Shown here: in pieces, positions 9,710 through 18,601 of the stretch
How the letters are laid out: each line of letters begins with the position of its first letter
Numbering within the stretch: position 1 is the first letter of the stretch
NCBI RefSeq assembly: GCF_900107645.1
Contig: NZ_FNQN01000005.1
Location: 236,128-300,127, forward strand
DNA length: 64,000 nt
Direction: 5' to 3'
Source: Desulfuromusa kysingii
GTDB taxonomy: Bacteria; Desulfobacterota; Desulfuromonadia; Desulfuromonadales; Geopsychrobacteraceae
Translations under genes and position numbers: made by a program
Notes under the pieces: model-generated
What the model was told of the DNA's origin: nothing
The model's database searches: none
The model's input: the letters and a program-made list of their open reading frames with translations, nothing else

Positions 9710-10690
9710 TTACTTGATGAAGCCCAGTTCGCGCATCATGTCCCCGATGGCTTTTTCCTGATTGTCAAGAAAAGCGGTAAACTCTGTACCTGGTTTATAA
9801 AGGTTTTGCCAGCCACGTTTGCTGCGGATGTCTTCCCACTCAGGGGTATCATACATTTTTTTCAACAGGTCCCGATAAGCCTGGGCTCTGGCTTCTGGCA
9901 GACCTGGAGCGCCGAAGAATCCACGCCAGTTTGCGAAAGTCACATCAATCCCAGATTCTTTGACAGTTTGTACCCCTGGAGCTTGTGCCAGGCGTTCTTC
10001 AGAGGTGACAGCGATAATCCGCACTTCACCTTGGTTTGCGAGTCCAAGAGCTTCACTAAAGCCGGTTGCAAGGACTTTGATATCGCCAGAAAGGAGACCG
10101 GCCATTGCTTTGCCACCAGCATCGTAAGGGATATAACCCAAGTCGAGTGGGTTGCCGCCAGCAGCCTTGATAATCATTGCCGGTACCAGATGATCCATAC
10201 CGCCTTTAACCGAGCCGCCACCAATCTTGATCGAACGCGGATCTGCTTTGAAGTCAGCCAGAACCTGATCGAGGGTTTGGTACTTGGAATCTTTCGGGAC
10301 GACCAGTGCGGCATAGTCGGCAATCACTGCAGCGATTGGGGTTAAATCGTGAAATGATTGTGGGAACACACCTGTCAGTGAGCGAATGATGATAGGTGTT
10401 GAGTTGACGAGCATAGTGTTTTGTTGACGCTTGGCGGTCCCAATCAGGTGATTCAGCGCCTTGCCTCCACCGCCACCGGACATGTTTTCAAACGAGGTAT
10501 GTTTCAGTAACCCGGAATCTAGAAGCACTTTCCCAACACCGCGTGCAGTGCCATCCCAGCCACCACCTGCGCCACCTGGAATTAAGAAATGCAACTCATC
10601 AACTTCATCACTGGCCAAGCTGGTCCCGACTGGGAGGGCTAGCGCGAACAATGCTAGAAAAATGATTAGTTTGCAGACTATTCTCTTCAT
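9710..10690 (-). CDS. tctC: Tripartite tricarboxylate transporter substrate-binding protein
   Basis: This 326-residue periplasmic binding protein has an N-terminal signal peptide (MKRIVCKLIIFLALFALALP, cleaved near SLASDE). The family signature PGGAGGGWDGTARG and the middle motif GGGSVKGGMDHL line the ligand pocket of TctC/BugT proteins, which hold a carboxylate through main-chain atoms and water. It is the first gene of the transporter set. It lies 229 bases downstream of the citryl-CoA-lyase-like gene, so it may have its own promoter or be read through. Confidence 0.92.
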   Translation of the reverse strand: MKRIVCKLIIFLALFALALPVGTSLASDEVDELHFLIPGGAGGGWDGTARGVGKVLLDSGLLKHTSFENMSGGGGGKALNHLIGTAKRQQNTMLVNSTPIIIRSLTGVFPQSFHDLTPIAAVIADYAALVVPKDSKYQTLDQVLADFKADPRSIKIGGGSVKGGMDHLVPAMIIKAAGGNPLDLGYIPYDAGGKAMAGLLSGDIKVLATGFSEALGLANQGEVRIIAVTSEERLAQAPGVQTVKESGIDVTFANWRGFFGAPGLPEARAQAYRDLLKKMYDTPEWEDIRSKRGWQNLYKPGTEFTAFLDNQEKAIGDMMRELGFIK

Positions 10691-10919
10691 CAGATCTCTC
10701 CTTTTTTGGTGCCCGGAATAATGCCGGACAGGGTTTGTTTCTACTCAGGTTCTTGTGCATTTCTTGGGTAGAAAATAGCTGTTGGTCAAAACAGTGTAAA
10801 TGAATGGGACATAATGGTTTTTAGTAACATTTAAGACCTTTTGTGCATACTGTTCACAGCTGTGGCTAGTATCATTTTTCCCGTTGTCCCGCCGAGAAAT
10901 TTAAAAAACGCTCTATCTC

Positions 10920-11747
10920 TCAATTTTTTGCCAACTCGCGTTTTGCTTTCCCTGTATAGGTCCAAAGATATTCTTTTGGCATGGGTCCTTTATTACGTCC
11001 ACCTTGTTGCATCTGTTCCCAGGTGTGGGCAAGGATGCCGACGGAGCGAGAGAGGCAAAACAGACCCCTTGCCAGTTGTGGTGGGAATCCAAGTTCGGCA
11101 TAAATAACGGCTGTAGCACCGTCGATATTCATGGGGATGCGTTTCCCCTTTCTCTCCATAATTTCTGCTTCAACTGCGCGGCCAATACTGGCAAAGCGAC
11201 CTGAGACGACTCCCGCTGCGGCAGCTTCATCGACCAGTTCAAGCAAGCGAGGTGAGCGTGGGTCAATGGGGTGGAAACGATGGCCGAACCCAGGGATAAA
11301 ACTTCCTGCATCCAATAATGCACCAACCACCGCCTTTGCGGCTTCGGTGAGGGGGACACCGCTCTCTTGTTGCTTCAGTATCTCTTGGTACAAGGTTACA
11401 GCCTGTTCACCGGCACCGCCGTGCACATCACCAAGGACATTGACAGCGGAAGCCATGGCGTTATTAAGATCAACACCGCAAGTTGCTGCCATCCTAGCGA
11501 TGGCGAGGCTGGGAGCTTGAGGACCATGATCGACGCCTGACATCAGTGCCGTGTCAAGGAGTTTGGCAGCACCAGGTTCCGGCAGCTCACCGCGTGTCAT
11601 CAGCCATATCATCTGTGAAAAGCTGATATGGCCGATCAATTCTTCGATGGGATAGCCACGAAAGCGGATAACTCCAGGCTCCATTTCAATAATTTCAGTT
11701 TTCCACCAGTCGCTTACCTTGGAATCCTGTTGCGTTTTATCTGTCAT
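10920..11747 (-). CDS. Short citrate synthase family protein, probable citryl-CoA lyase
   Basis: At 275 residues this is far shorter than citrate synthase (about 430) and matches the size of stand-alone citryl-CoA lyases. The citrate synthase catalytic positions are present: histidine in VHGGAGEQA, histidine in PGFGHRFHPIDPRSPR, and aspartate in NIDGATAVIYAELGFP. The arginine-proline that normally ends the active site after AHxxEQ is replaced by GGRNKGPMP. The CoA transferase stop is two bases before this ATG, and a carboxylate transporter follows. I infer cleavage of citryl-CoA (or a similar ester) to acetyl-CoA and a 2-oxoacid. Condensation in the synthase direction cannot be excluded. Confidence 0.7.
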   Translation of the reverse strand: MTDKTQQDSKVSDWWKTEIIEMEPGVIRFRGYPIEELIGHISFSQMIWLMTRGELPEPGAAKLLDTALMSGVDHGPQAPSLAIARMAATCGVDLNNAMASAVNVLGDVHGGAGEQAVTLYQEILKQQESGVPLTEAAKAVVGALLDAGSFIPGFGHRFHPIDPRSPRLLELVDEAAAAGVVSGRFASIGRAVEAEIMERKGKRIPMNIDGATAVIYAELGFPPQLARGLFCLSRSVGILAHTWEQMQQGGRNKGPMPKEYLWTYTGKAKRELAKN

Positions 11748-11749
11748 AA

Positions 11750-12955
11750 TCAGACCACCTTTTCTTGGCGCAAGGCCGCTATGTCCTCTGCTGTTAAACC
11801 CAGATCTGTCAGCATCTCATCGGTATGTTGTCCGAGTAGCGGAGGGGGAGTGTCAACCTGAGGAGACAATCCATTGAGTTTGAAACCGGGGCGGAAGACA
11901 TCAACATTCCCAACCCGGGGAACATTATCAAAATGGCCGATCATCCCCCGATCACGCATGTGGGGGTGATTTAAGGCTTCGGGGACCGATAAGACGCGTC
12001 CTGCCGGGACCCCTGCAGAAGAGAGTTCTTCTTCCCAAGCCTCAGCAGATTTACTTTTTAATGCCTGTTCTAAGAGCTGTTTTAACTCTTGGCGATTTTG
12101 TAACCGGAGTTGCCGTTGGCTGAAGTGGGGATCGGTTGTCAGTTCTGGCAGACCAAGAAGCTCACAGAGTTTTTCAAACTGTTCCTGCTTGTTTGCTGCA
12201 ATATTTAATGGACCATCGCCCGTCTGGAAGGTTCCCGATGGGCTGGCAGTGAAGTTGTCGTTCCCCATAGGGATAGGATCTTTTCCTGCGATCAGGTAAT
12301 TAGAGACAACCCAGCCCATTGTCGACATGGTGGAATCGAGCATTGAGACGTCAATAAATACAGCTTCATCAGTTTCGCCGTTGCGTCCGGCTAAAGTTGC
12401 CGCAATAGCAAAAGCAGCACTCATCCCACCGATGGTATCGGCGATGGGATAGCCAACCCGTAGCGGGGCTGAAGAGCTATCGCCGGTGATACTCATGACC
12501 CCAGACAAGCCTTGAATGATCTGGTCGTAAGCGGGAAGATAGCGTAATGGCCCGGTAGCTCCAAATCCCGATATGGCACAATAGATGAGTTTGGGATTAA
12601 TCAATTTTAAATCATCAAACCCCAATCCCAGCCGAGTCATTACACCAGGGCGAAAATTTTCAATCAAAACATCCGCTGTTCTAATTAGCTTTTCAAACAG
12701 CTTCTTTCCTGCTGCTGTTTTAAGATTAATTGTCAGTGATTTCTTGCCGGCATTCTGTGCAAGGAAAGATGCGCCCATTTTATTTTTGTTAAGTTCGGGG
12801 CTAGCGCCGAGTTGTCTTGCCAAATCTCCAGATTCGGGAACTTCAACTTTAATGACCTGAGCCCCCATGTTTGCAAGCAAATAGCCGCAGAAGGGTCCAG
12901 AAAGTACATTGGTGAGATCAATAACACGGAATTTTTTTAAGGGACGGCTGAACAC
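11750..12955 (-). CDS. Class III (CaiB/BaiF) CoA transferase
   Basis: This family moves CoA between carboxylic acids through an aspartyl-CoA thioester. The frame is open back to 13021, but the GTG at 12955 is preferred because AAAGGAG lies five bases upstream, giving 401 residues starting near VFSRPLKKFRVIDLT. The N-terminal motif DLTNVLSGPFCGYLLANMGA, KVE, ENFRPG and the catalytic aspartate in PAYDQIIQGLSG are intact. It is directly coupled to the citryl-CoA-lyase-like gene and divergent from an IclR regulator. The natural acceptor is likely the transported tricarboxylate, with succinyl-CoA or acetyl-CoA as donor; both are inferences. Confidence 0.85.
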   Translation of the reverse strand: MFSRPLKKFRVIDLTNVLSGPFCGYLLANMGAQVIKVEVPESGDLARQLGASPELNKNKMGASFLAQNAGKKSLTINLKTAAGKKLFEKLIRTADVLIENFRPGVMTRLGLGFDDLKLINPKLIYCAISGFGATGPLRYLPAYDQIIQGLSGVMSITGDSSSAPLRVGYPIADTIGGMSAAFAIAATLAGRNGETDEAVFIDVSMLDSTMSTMGWVVSNYLIAGKDPIPMGNDNFTASPSGTFQTGDGPLNIAANKQEQFEKLCELLGLPELTTDPHFSQRQLRLQNRQELKQLLEQALKSKSAEAWEEELSSAGVPAGRVLSVPEALNHPHMRDRGMIGHFDNVPRVGNVDVFRPGFKLNGLSPQVDTPPPLLGQHTDEMLTDLGLTAEDIAALRQEKVV

Positions 12956-13009
12956 GTAAGCTCCTTTGCTTTTATCTGGAAGAGTATTCAAGTAATGCGG
13001 TTCTCTCAA

Positions 13010-13095
13010 GCAGAACTGCATTTTACCATACAGTATTTTTGTTCTATTTCAAGTAAAATATTGTGTTAAAAATAATCATGTTCTACAGTGCAGAA
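13010..13095. promoter_or_regulatory. Candidate IclR operator region between CoA transferase and iclR-type gene
   Basis: The divergent gap holds two dyads: TTCTACAGTGCAGAA (13081-13095, matching TTCTRCANTGYAGAA) and GCAGAACTGC (13010-13019). Both share the CAGAA/TTCTG core. Between them, on the minus strand, TTGAAA and TATGGT at 16-base spacing look like a sigma-70-type promoter for the CoA transferase. IclR proteins commonly bind such short dyads; the assignment is inferred. Confidence 0.45.
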
Positions 13096-13126
13096 TGAAA
13101 CTAGGTAAGAAGAAGGAGTTGGTACC

Positions 13127-13828
13127 ATGTCGAATAATAGAGTAGAAGCCGTAGAACGAGCCTTGGAAATACTCAACTGTTTTACGGAAGATCAATCCAC
13201 CCTCAGCCTGAAACTTTTGGCCGAGAAGACGGGTTTTTATAAAAGCACAATTCTCAGACTTTGCGGGTCGTTGGAACGTTATGGCTATTTGACTCGGCAA
13301 AAAGATGGTCAGTATCGTCTGGGATTGGCTCTCGTCAGCTTGGGGAAAATAGCGCAAAACAGTTGTGATATTGGGACCATTGTGCGCCCGATTATTGAAT
13401 CACTCCGTGATTGTTTTAACGAGTCGGTTGCATTTTATACTCGCAGTGGCAACAAGCGGATCTGCCTCTATCGTGCTAATGCGAATCGGGCGATCCGTCA
13501 TCAACTGGAAGAGGGGCGGCGACTCCCACTGGAGAAGGGGGCAGCAGGACAAATACTGTTGGCTTATTCGGGAGGCGAGGGGGAACCGTTTACAACCATT
13601 CGTCAGCAGGGTTGGTACACTTCTTTAGGCGAAAGAGATCCTGAAGTGGCTTCGGTCGGGGTTCCAGTTTTGACTGCAGAGGGGAAGATTTTAGCGGTGT
13701 TGTGTATCTCGGGTCTGATTTCACGCTTTACTGCAACACGACAGCGCGAATGTGCACAGGCTCTTCAAGTGCAGGCCCAAGGCTTAGCTGAGCAGATTGA
13801 CCCACAACCGTTTTTGGATATGAGTTAA
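13127..13828 (+). CDS. IclR family transcriptional regulator
   Basis: This 233-residue protein has the IclR layout: an N-terminal winged helix (about residues 5-65, with VEAVERALEILNCF and LAEKTGFYKSTILRLCGSLERYGYL) and a C-terminal effector domain. The latter contains RLPLEKGAAGQILLAY and the late ASVGVPVLT segment. AGAAGGAG precedes the ATG. It is divergent from the CoA transferase/citryl-CoA-lyase-like/tct genes and most likely controls them in response to the substrate or a product. Confidence 0.9.
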   Translation: MSNNRVEAVERALEILNCFTEDQSTLSLKLLAEKTGFYKSTILRLCGSLERYGYLTRQKDGQYRLGLALVSLGKIAQNSCDIGTIVRPIIESLRDCFNESVAFYTRSGNKRICLYRANANRAIRHQLEEGRRLPLEKGAAGQILLAYSGGEGEPFTTIRQQGWYTSLGERDPEVASVGVPVLTAEGKILAVLCISGLISRFTATRQRECAQALQVQAQGLAEQIDPQPFLDMS

Positions 13829-14034
13829 TATCGGCGTCCCTATATTTTCTCCCATTTAGATTGATCTGATTCCACGGTCAATGTACAGCATAAATCTCGG
13901 TAAGAGACGATGATGACTCCAGAAGTTAATCTGTGTAAAAAGGGTTATTTAGGCCTTTTGCAAACCAGATTAATCTTTCTCCTTTGACGCTGGGCAAGTC
14001 AAACGGTTTGGGTTCATTTCCTCCTAAATAAGAT

Positions 14035-14679
14035 TTATGCTGCCACTGCTTTAGCTTTGGCCACAGCGATCTTTTTGCAGAGCTCCATTGCCGCATTTTT
14101 GGGGTCAGAAGCAGCGCAGATGGCGGAGACAACTGCTAATCCATGCGCTCCGGCAGTAATAACATTTTCGGCGTTGTCACTGTTAATCCCACCGATGGCA
14201 ATCAATTGATGGCGGCTTACAGCTCTAATTTCCTGCACCCCCTGCAATCCCAACTGCGGCGGTAAATCCATTTTGGTTGTCGTTGCAAACACGGGGCTTA
14301 GGCCAAGATAATCGACATCAAATAGGTTTGCCGCAAGGGCCTGTTCCGGAGTTTCAACCGACAAGCCAATAATGGCCTGTGAGCCAAGGATTGCCCTAGC
14401 CTGCGGGTAGGGCATATCACTCTGGCCGATGTGCACTCCCTGGGCACCGATAGCCAGGGCGACATCAACCCGATCGTTGATGATTAAAGGGATCTTGTAC
14501 CCTTGCAGCAGGGATGCGACCGCTTGTCCTAACTCGACAAATTCGCGGGTTGAACAGTCTTTCTCCCGTAACTGGACCAAGGATGTTCCCCCCGCCACAG
14601 CGGCACGGATAATGTCTAATAACGGCCGCCCCAGAGTCAGGGAACGGTCAGTAACCAGATGCAGATTCATAAGGGTCAA
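14035..14679 (-). CDS. thiE: Thiamine-phosphate synthase
   Basis: This 214-residue TIM-barrel enzyme joins HMP-pyrophosphate to thiazole phosphate to give thiamine phosphate. LVTDRSL at the start, VQLREKD, INDRVDVALAIGAQGVHIGQSD and AIGGINSDN are the substrate and phosphate-binding segments of ThiE. It overlaps the thiM stop by four bases, so the two are coupled. The last residues are alanine/lysine rich. Confidence 0.95.
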   Translation of the reverse strand: MTLMNLHLVTDRSLTLGRPLLDIIRAAVAGGTSLVQLREKDCSTREFVELGQAVASLLQGYKIPLIINDRVDVALAIGAQGVHIGQSDMPYPQARAILGSQAIIGLSVETPEQALAANLFDVDYLGLSPVFATTTKMDLPPQLGLQGVQEIRAVSRHQLIAIGGINSDNAENVITAGAHGLAVVSAICAASDPKNAAMELCKKIAVAKAKAVAA

Positions 14680-15476
14680 CCTTGCAGATATGCGGCTATA
14701 TTCTCCTGATCAATAGTATAAAATGTATCGATCAAATGCAGTTGTAAACTTGCGGGACCTTGCGCTTTTTTAACGGCTATTTCGCCACAGATCCCCATGA
14801 GGGCCATGGCATGAGCGGCAGCAACGAAGTTGTCTCTATTGATGGCGCTGAAGGTTCCGACCATGGCTGTTGCAGTACAACCGAGCCCGGTGACTTTTGC
14901 CATCATCGGGTGACCATGGGGGATATACGCTTTGTTGTTGCCGTCGGTGATCAAGTCAGTTGCACCGCTGACAACAACAACATTGTCATAGTGCTTTGCC
15001 AGGTCCAGTGCGGCCTGTTCCGCCAGACTGACGTCAGATGCGCTATCGACCCCCTTGGTTTGAATGGAAGCATCCACCAACGACATGATCTCTGAAGCGT
15101 TGCCACGGATGATATTGGCACCTGTCGAGAGCAGTTCACGGCAGGTGCGGGTGCGGAAGGATGTCGCACCAGAGCCAACGGGATCAAAAACAACAGGGAT
15201 ACCTTTGTTAACAGCTGTTTTCATAGCCAGCTGCATCGCTGTAATCCAATCCGGGCTCAGAGTGCCGATGTTAATGACCAGCGCTGCGGCAATGGCAGCC
15301 ATCTCTTCAACCTCTTCCTGAGCGTGGGCCATAACCGGAGATGCGCCAACGGCCAAAAGCGCGTTGGCGGTGCTGTTCATAACGACATAGTTGGTAATGT
15401 TATGAACCAGGGGGGCAGTTTCTCTGACTTTCTGTAGATCGGACCAGAGGCTTTCGGTAGTAACTTTAAAAGACAT
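14676..15476 (-). CDS. thiM: Hydroxyethylthiazole kinase
   Basis: This 266-residue ribokinase-like enzyme phosphorylates 4-methyl-5-(2-hydroxyethyl)thiazole, a salvage step feeding ThiE. VHNITNYVVMNSTANALLAVGASPVMAHA (split here only for reading) marks the substrate pocket; FDPVGSGATSFR and the catalytic GLGCTATAMVG are present. No TPP riboswitch is visible before it; the gap to the aldolase upstream is only 35 bases, so it probably belongs to the same transcript. Confidence 0.94.
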   Translation of the reverse strand: MSFKVTTESLWSDLQKVRETAPLVHNITNYVVMNSTANALLAVGASPVMAHAQEEVEEMAAIAAALVINIGTLSPDWITAMQLAMKTAVNKGIPVVFDPVGSGATSFRTRTCRELLSTGANIIRGNASEIMSLVDASIQTKGVDSASDVSLAEQAALDLAKHYDNVVVVSGATDLITDGNNKAYIPHGHPMMAKVTGLGCTATAMVGTFSAINRDNFVAAAHAMALMGICGEIAVKKAQGPASLQLHLIDTFYTIDQENIAAYLQG

Positions 15477-15511
15477 TGATTTTCTCCAAGAGCAATTTTC
15501 TATGTGTCCCT

Positions 15512-16549
15512 TTATCCTAATACCTGTTTTATTGTGGTGATGACGGTATCCACTCGTTCAGGAGTGATCCAATAGTGAAGAACGGCGCGAAATTTACGCT
15601 CATAGCCGGGGTATGGACTTAGCAGAATATTATGCTTGCGCATTGCCGTAGTAAATTCAGCCGGGGTTAATTTTGCCGATTCCTCCAACCAGAAAAAGAC
15701 AAAACTTGTATGCTGGCTGAGAACTTTGATATGGGGGACCGATTTAAGCTTTTCGGCAAGATCGGCTGCGTTGCGATGATCTTCATGCAGGCGCTGGGTC
15801 ATTTTGTGGATGGCAATCAGCCCGGCGGACGCGAGAACTCCAGCCTGGCGCATGCCGCCACCGAGGATCTTCCGGTTTCGATGAGCCTCTTTGATAAAAT
15901 CTTTGTTGCCCAGCAGGATTGAACCAATCGGTGCGCCGAGTCCTTTGGATAGACAGAAGGTCACACTGTCGGCCCCTGAAATAATCTCCGCTGCTGAGAC
16001 ATTGTAGGCGGTTGCGGCATTAAAAATCCGTGCTCCATCAATATGTAACTTGAGACTGTTTTGGTGTGCCAGATCGGCTACGCTTTGGGTGTACTCGGGG
16101 CTGAGGGGAACGGAGCCGACTGTCCCTTGGGTATTTTCAATGCAGACTAACTTGGTGCGGGGAAAATGTTGATCATCGATGCGGATAGCGGCTTGAATAT
16201 CCGTCAGCCGCAAAGTACCATCGTCCTGGACCGGAAGGGTGCGCGGCATAATCCCGCCAAGAGCTGCCATCCCCCCCTGTTCATAAAGGATGATATGGGC
16301 TTTATCACCAGAGATGATTTCGCTGCCTCGGGGGGCATGGGTTAATAGGGCAATCAGGTTCCCCTGGGTGCCACTGGTGACCAGCAAACCGGCTTCCATG
16401 CCAAACATTGCGGCGGCTTCTGCTTCAAGACGGTTGACCGTCGGGTCTTCACCATAAACATCATCACCGACAGTTGCGTGTGCCATGGCGTTACGCATTT
16501 CTGGAGTGGGGTGGGTTACGGTGTCGCTACGTAAATCTATGTAATCCAT
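15512..16549 (-). CDS. ltaE: Low-specificity L-threonine aldolase
   Basis: This 345-residue PLP fold-type I enzyme cleaves threonine or allo-threonine to glycine and acetaldehyde. It starts MDYIDLRSDTVTHPTPEMR, a family hallmark, with GDDVYGEDPT, HIDGARIFNA and the PLP lysine in FCLSKGLGAPIGS. Length matches LtaE. It is a second threonine-to-glycine enzyme in the window besides tdh/kbl. It appears to lead the operon with thiM and thiE, but glycine is a thiazole precursor only in some thiamine pathways, so a functional link is speculative. Confidence 0.93.
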   Translation of the reverse strand: MDYIDLRSDTVTHPTPEMRNAMAHATVGDDVYGEDPTVNRLEAEAAAMFGMEAGLLVTSGTQGNLIALLTHAPRGSEIISGDKAHIILYEQGGMAALGGIMPRTLPVQDDGTLRLTDIQAAIRIDDQHFPRTKLVCIENTQGTVGSVPLSPEYTQSVADLAHQNSLKLHIDGARIFNAATAYNVSAAEIISGADSVTFCLSKGLGAPIGSILLGNKDFIKEAHRNRKILGGGMRQAGVLASAGLIAIHKMTQRLHEDHRNAADLAEKLKSVPHIKVLSQHTSFVFFWLEESAKLTPAEFTTAMRKHNILLSPYPGYERKFRAVLHYWITPERVDTVITTIKQVLG

Positions 16550-16809
16550 GCTGGCTTATCCTTTTTCTGGATCTGGAGTGGGAGTATAAAGACAATAACA
16601 CGTCAGGTCGCAAACAGGTTTGCGGCAGAGATGATACATATATCAATCCTTTGATCTGTTCGACAAGACTAAATGGTGCCTTGTTTCGCTGTCTACTTTT
16701 ATTTCAGTAATCTTTGTCCCTTACACAATATCAGCTTTTACGCTAACATCGTTTAACCACATGATTTTAGCTGTGCTTCAGGTCTACAATTAACTCCGGG
16801 AACAGGATA

Positions 16810-17673
16810 ATGAGTGACGTCTATTTAAATGGTAAATTTGTTAACAGTGATTTGGCCAAAGTTTCAGTTTTTGACCAGGGTTTTCTCTATGGTGATGGCA
16901 TCTTTGAAAGTTTTCGCTCCGTTAAGGGGAAGCTGTACCAGTTCTCCAAACATTATCAGCGTTTGGTGCAGTCTGCAGAAGCGCTCTCGTATCCGCTGGC
17001 TTTTACTCAGCAACAGTTAGAGGAGATTCTCTTGACCCTCTGTGAACGCAATGGCTGGAAGAATGCCTATTACCGGATCACGATCACACGAGGCAAGGGA
17101 CAGATTGGCTTTCAACGTGATATGGACAACGATTTAACCTGTTTCATTGTTGGGCGCGAATTTCAGGGACTTGACGATGAGTATTATCAGCAGGGGATTA
17201 AGGTGAAAGTGGCACAGACCAGAAGAAACGCACCGGAGGCGATCAGCCCTAAAATTAAGTCGATCAGTAACCTCAACAGCCTGCTTGGGAAATTAGAAGC
17301 AAAAGCACTGGGAACCTTCGAGGTTATTATGTTGAACAACAAAGAGCATATTTGTGAAGGTTCGGCCTCCAACATTTTCTGGACCCGTGATCAGTGGGTT
17401 TTTACCCCCGGAGCATCGACGGGATTGTTGGAGGGGGTGACACGCTCAACAATTATGCGCCTGTGTGAAGAAGAGCTGAACCTGCGGGTAATCAGTGGAG
17501 AATTTAAATTGCAGGATTTGCAATTTTCCGATGAAGTTTTTATCACTTCAACGTCTCTGGAGGTGATTCCTGTGGTTCAAGTTGATGCCTTTACTATCAA
17601 TCAAGGCCAGGTGGGTCCGATCGCCAAACGGCTACGGCAAGAGTTGCACCGGGATATGGAGAAACGGAGTTGA
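16810..17673 (+). CDS. Class IV PLP aminotransferase
   Basis: This 287-residue protein belongs to the branched-chain aminotransferase/D-amino acid aminotransferase/4-amino-4-deoxychorismate lyase group. VFDQGFLYGDGIFESFR near the N-terminus, the PLP lysine in SPKIKSISNLNSLLGK, CEGSASNIFW and the late TSTSLEVIPV support this. Sequence alone does not separate the three activities reliably. The next gene starts 10 bases after the stop and encodes a pseudouridine synthase, which gives no hint. AGGA lies before the ATG. Confidence 0.85.
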   Translation: MSDVYLNGKFVNSDLAKVSVFDQGFLYGDGIFESFRSVKGKLYQFSKHYQRLVQSAEALSYPLAFTQQQLEEILLTLCERNGWKNAYYRITITRGKGQIGFQRDMDNDLTCFIVGREFQGLDDEYYQQGIKVKVAQTRRNAPEAISPKIKSISNLNSLLGKLEAKALGTFEVIMLNNKEHICEGSASNIFWTRDQWVFTPGASTGLLEGVTRSTIMRLCEEELNLRVISGEFKLQDLQFSDEVFITSTSLEVIPVVQVDAFTINQGQVGPIAKRLRQELHRDMEKRS

Positions 17674-17682
17674 GGAGAGATC

Positions 17683-18564
17683 ATGCCTGAATTTATTGTA
17701 CCAGCTACAGGCGCTGGCCTGAAAGCGGAACTTTTTTTGCAGGAGGTCATTCCTGCTGCCCCTGTCGGTTATTTACGGCAGTTGTTTAAGAAGGGGAAAG
17801 TAAAAAGTGATGACGCTACTATTTCGGCCAATGACTCGTTGACCGTTGGAGCTAGAATATCTGTCCCTGACAGTGCGCGTATCCACGAGTTGCTGACGGC
17901 TCCACAGCGTTCGGCCCCTAAGATTGATATTCTTTATGAATCACGGGAGATTCTGATTGTGAATAAGCCTGCCGGATTGGCTATCCACACCAGTCATGGC
18001 CATGAGCGCGATAACCTGACTGATCGGGTAGCTGAATTTTTGCTCCATCGAGGAGATAAATTCCATGCTGCCCCGGTACAACGTTTGGATCTGGAGACGT
18101 CCGGGCCGGTATTGTTTGGCAAGGGGAAGAAAAGTTGCTCTGAACTGGGAAAACTGTTCATGCAAGGCGAAGTGGTAAAAATCTATTTGGCGCTGGTGAA
18201 TGGGAAGTTGCTGGGCCGGGGGGATCTGCAGAGTGATATTCCTGCTAAAGGAAAATTGAAGACCGCCAAAACCAGCTACCAAACGTTAATCAGCAATGAC
18301 ATTGCGTCATTGCTGGAACTGCAACTCCATACGGGACGGCAACATCAGATCCGGCGCCAATTTGCTGATGCCGGACATCCTCTTTATGGTGATAAACGCT
18401 ATAAGGGGCCCTGTCCAAGACCACTTCATCGGTTGTTTCTCCACTGTCGGAGTCTGGCTTTTGTGGATCCGTTCAGTCAGGAACGGGTCACGGTAAGCGC
18501 TCCTCTGCCAAAGGATCTATCCCGTTTTTTGCCACAAGTGGACATTGTTCTGCCGGGGCACTAG
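17683..18564 (+). CDS. RluA family pseudouridine synthase
   Basis: This 293-residue enzyme isomerises uridine in rRNA or tRNA. The catalytic aspartate motif QRLDLETSGPVLFGKG (about residue 135), IVNKPAGLAIHTSHG, and LHTGRQHQIRRQFA are clear. An S4-like N-terminal region (LRQLFKKGKVKSDD) precedes the catalytic domain. Target site is unknown. It follows the class IV aminotransferase by 10 bases with AGGAGAGATC as ribosome site. Confidence 0.9.
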   Translation: MPEFIVPATGAGLKAELFLQEVIPAAPVGYLRQLFKKGKVKSDDATISANDSLTVGARISVPDSARIHELLTAPQRSAPKIDILYESREILIVNKPAGLAIHTSHGHERDNLTDRVAEFLLHRGDKFHAAPVQRLDLETSGPVLFGKGKKSCSELGKLFMQGEVVKIYLALVNGKLLGRGDLQSDIPAKGKLKTAKTSYQTLISNDIASLLELQLHTGRQHQIRRQFADAGHPLYGDKRYKGPCPRPLHRLFLHCRSLAFVDPFSQERVTVSAPLPKDLSRFLPQVDIVLPGH

Positions 18565-18601
18565 GTGTTTTTTCGGTTGTGATCTGCCGGACAGGGTCCC
18601 A

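Noticed and set aside
9683..10345. 220-codon plus-strand frame opposite tctC
   Set aside because: It overlaps a clear TctC gene with signal peptide and family motifs on the other strand.
13926..14034. Small minus-strand frames after thiE (one 15-codon frame with AGGAGG)
   Set aside because: The ribosome site is only two bases from the ATG and the peptide has no recognisable character; too weak to call.
15477..16809. TPP riboswitch ahead of ltaE-thiM-thiE
   Set aside because: Neither the CTGAGA nor the ACCTGA-type TPP core was found in the 35-base thiM leader or upstream of ltaE.
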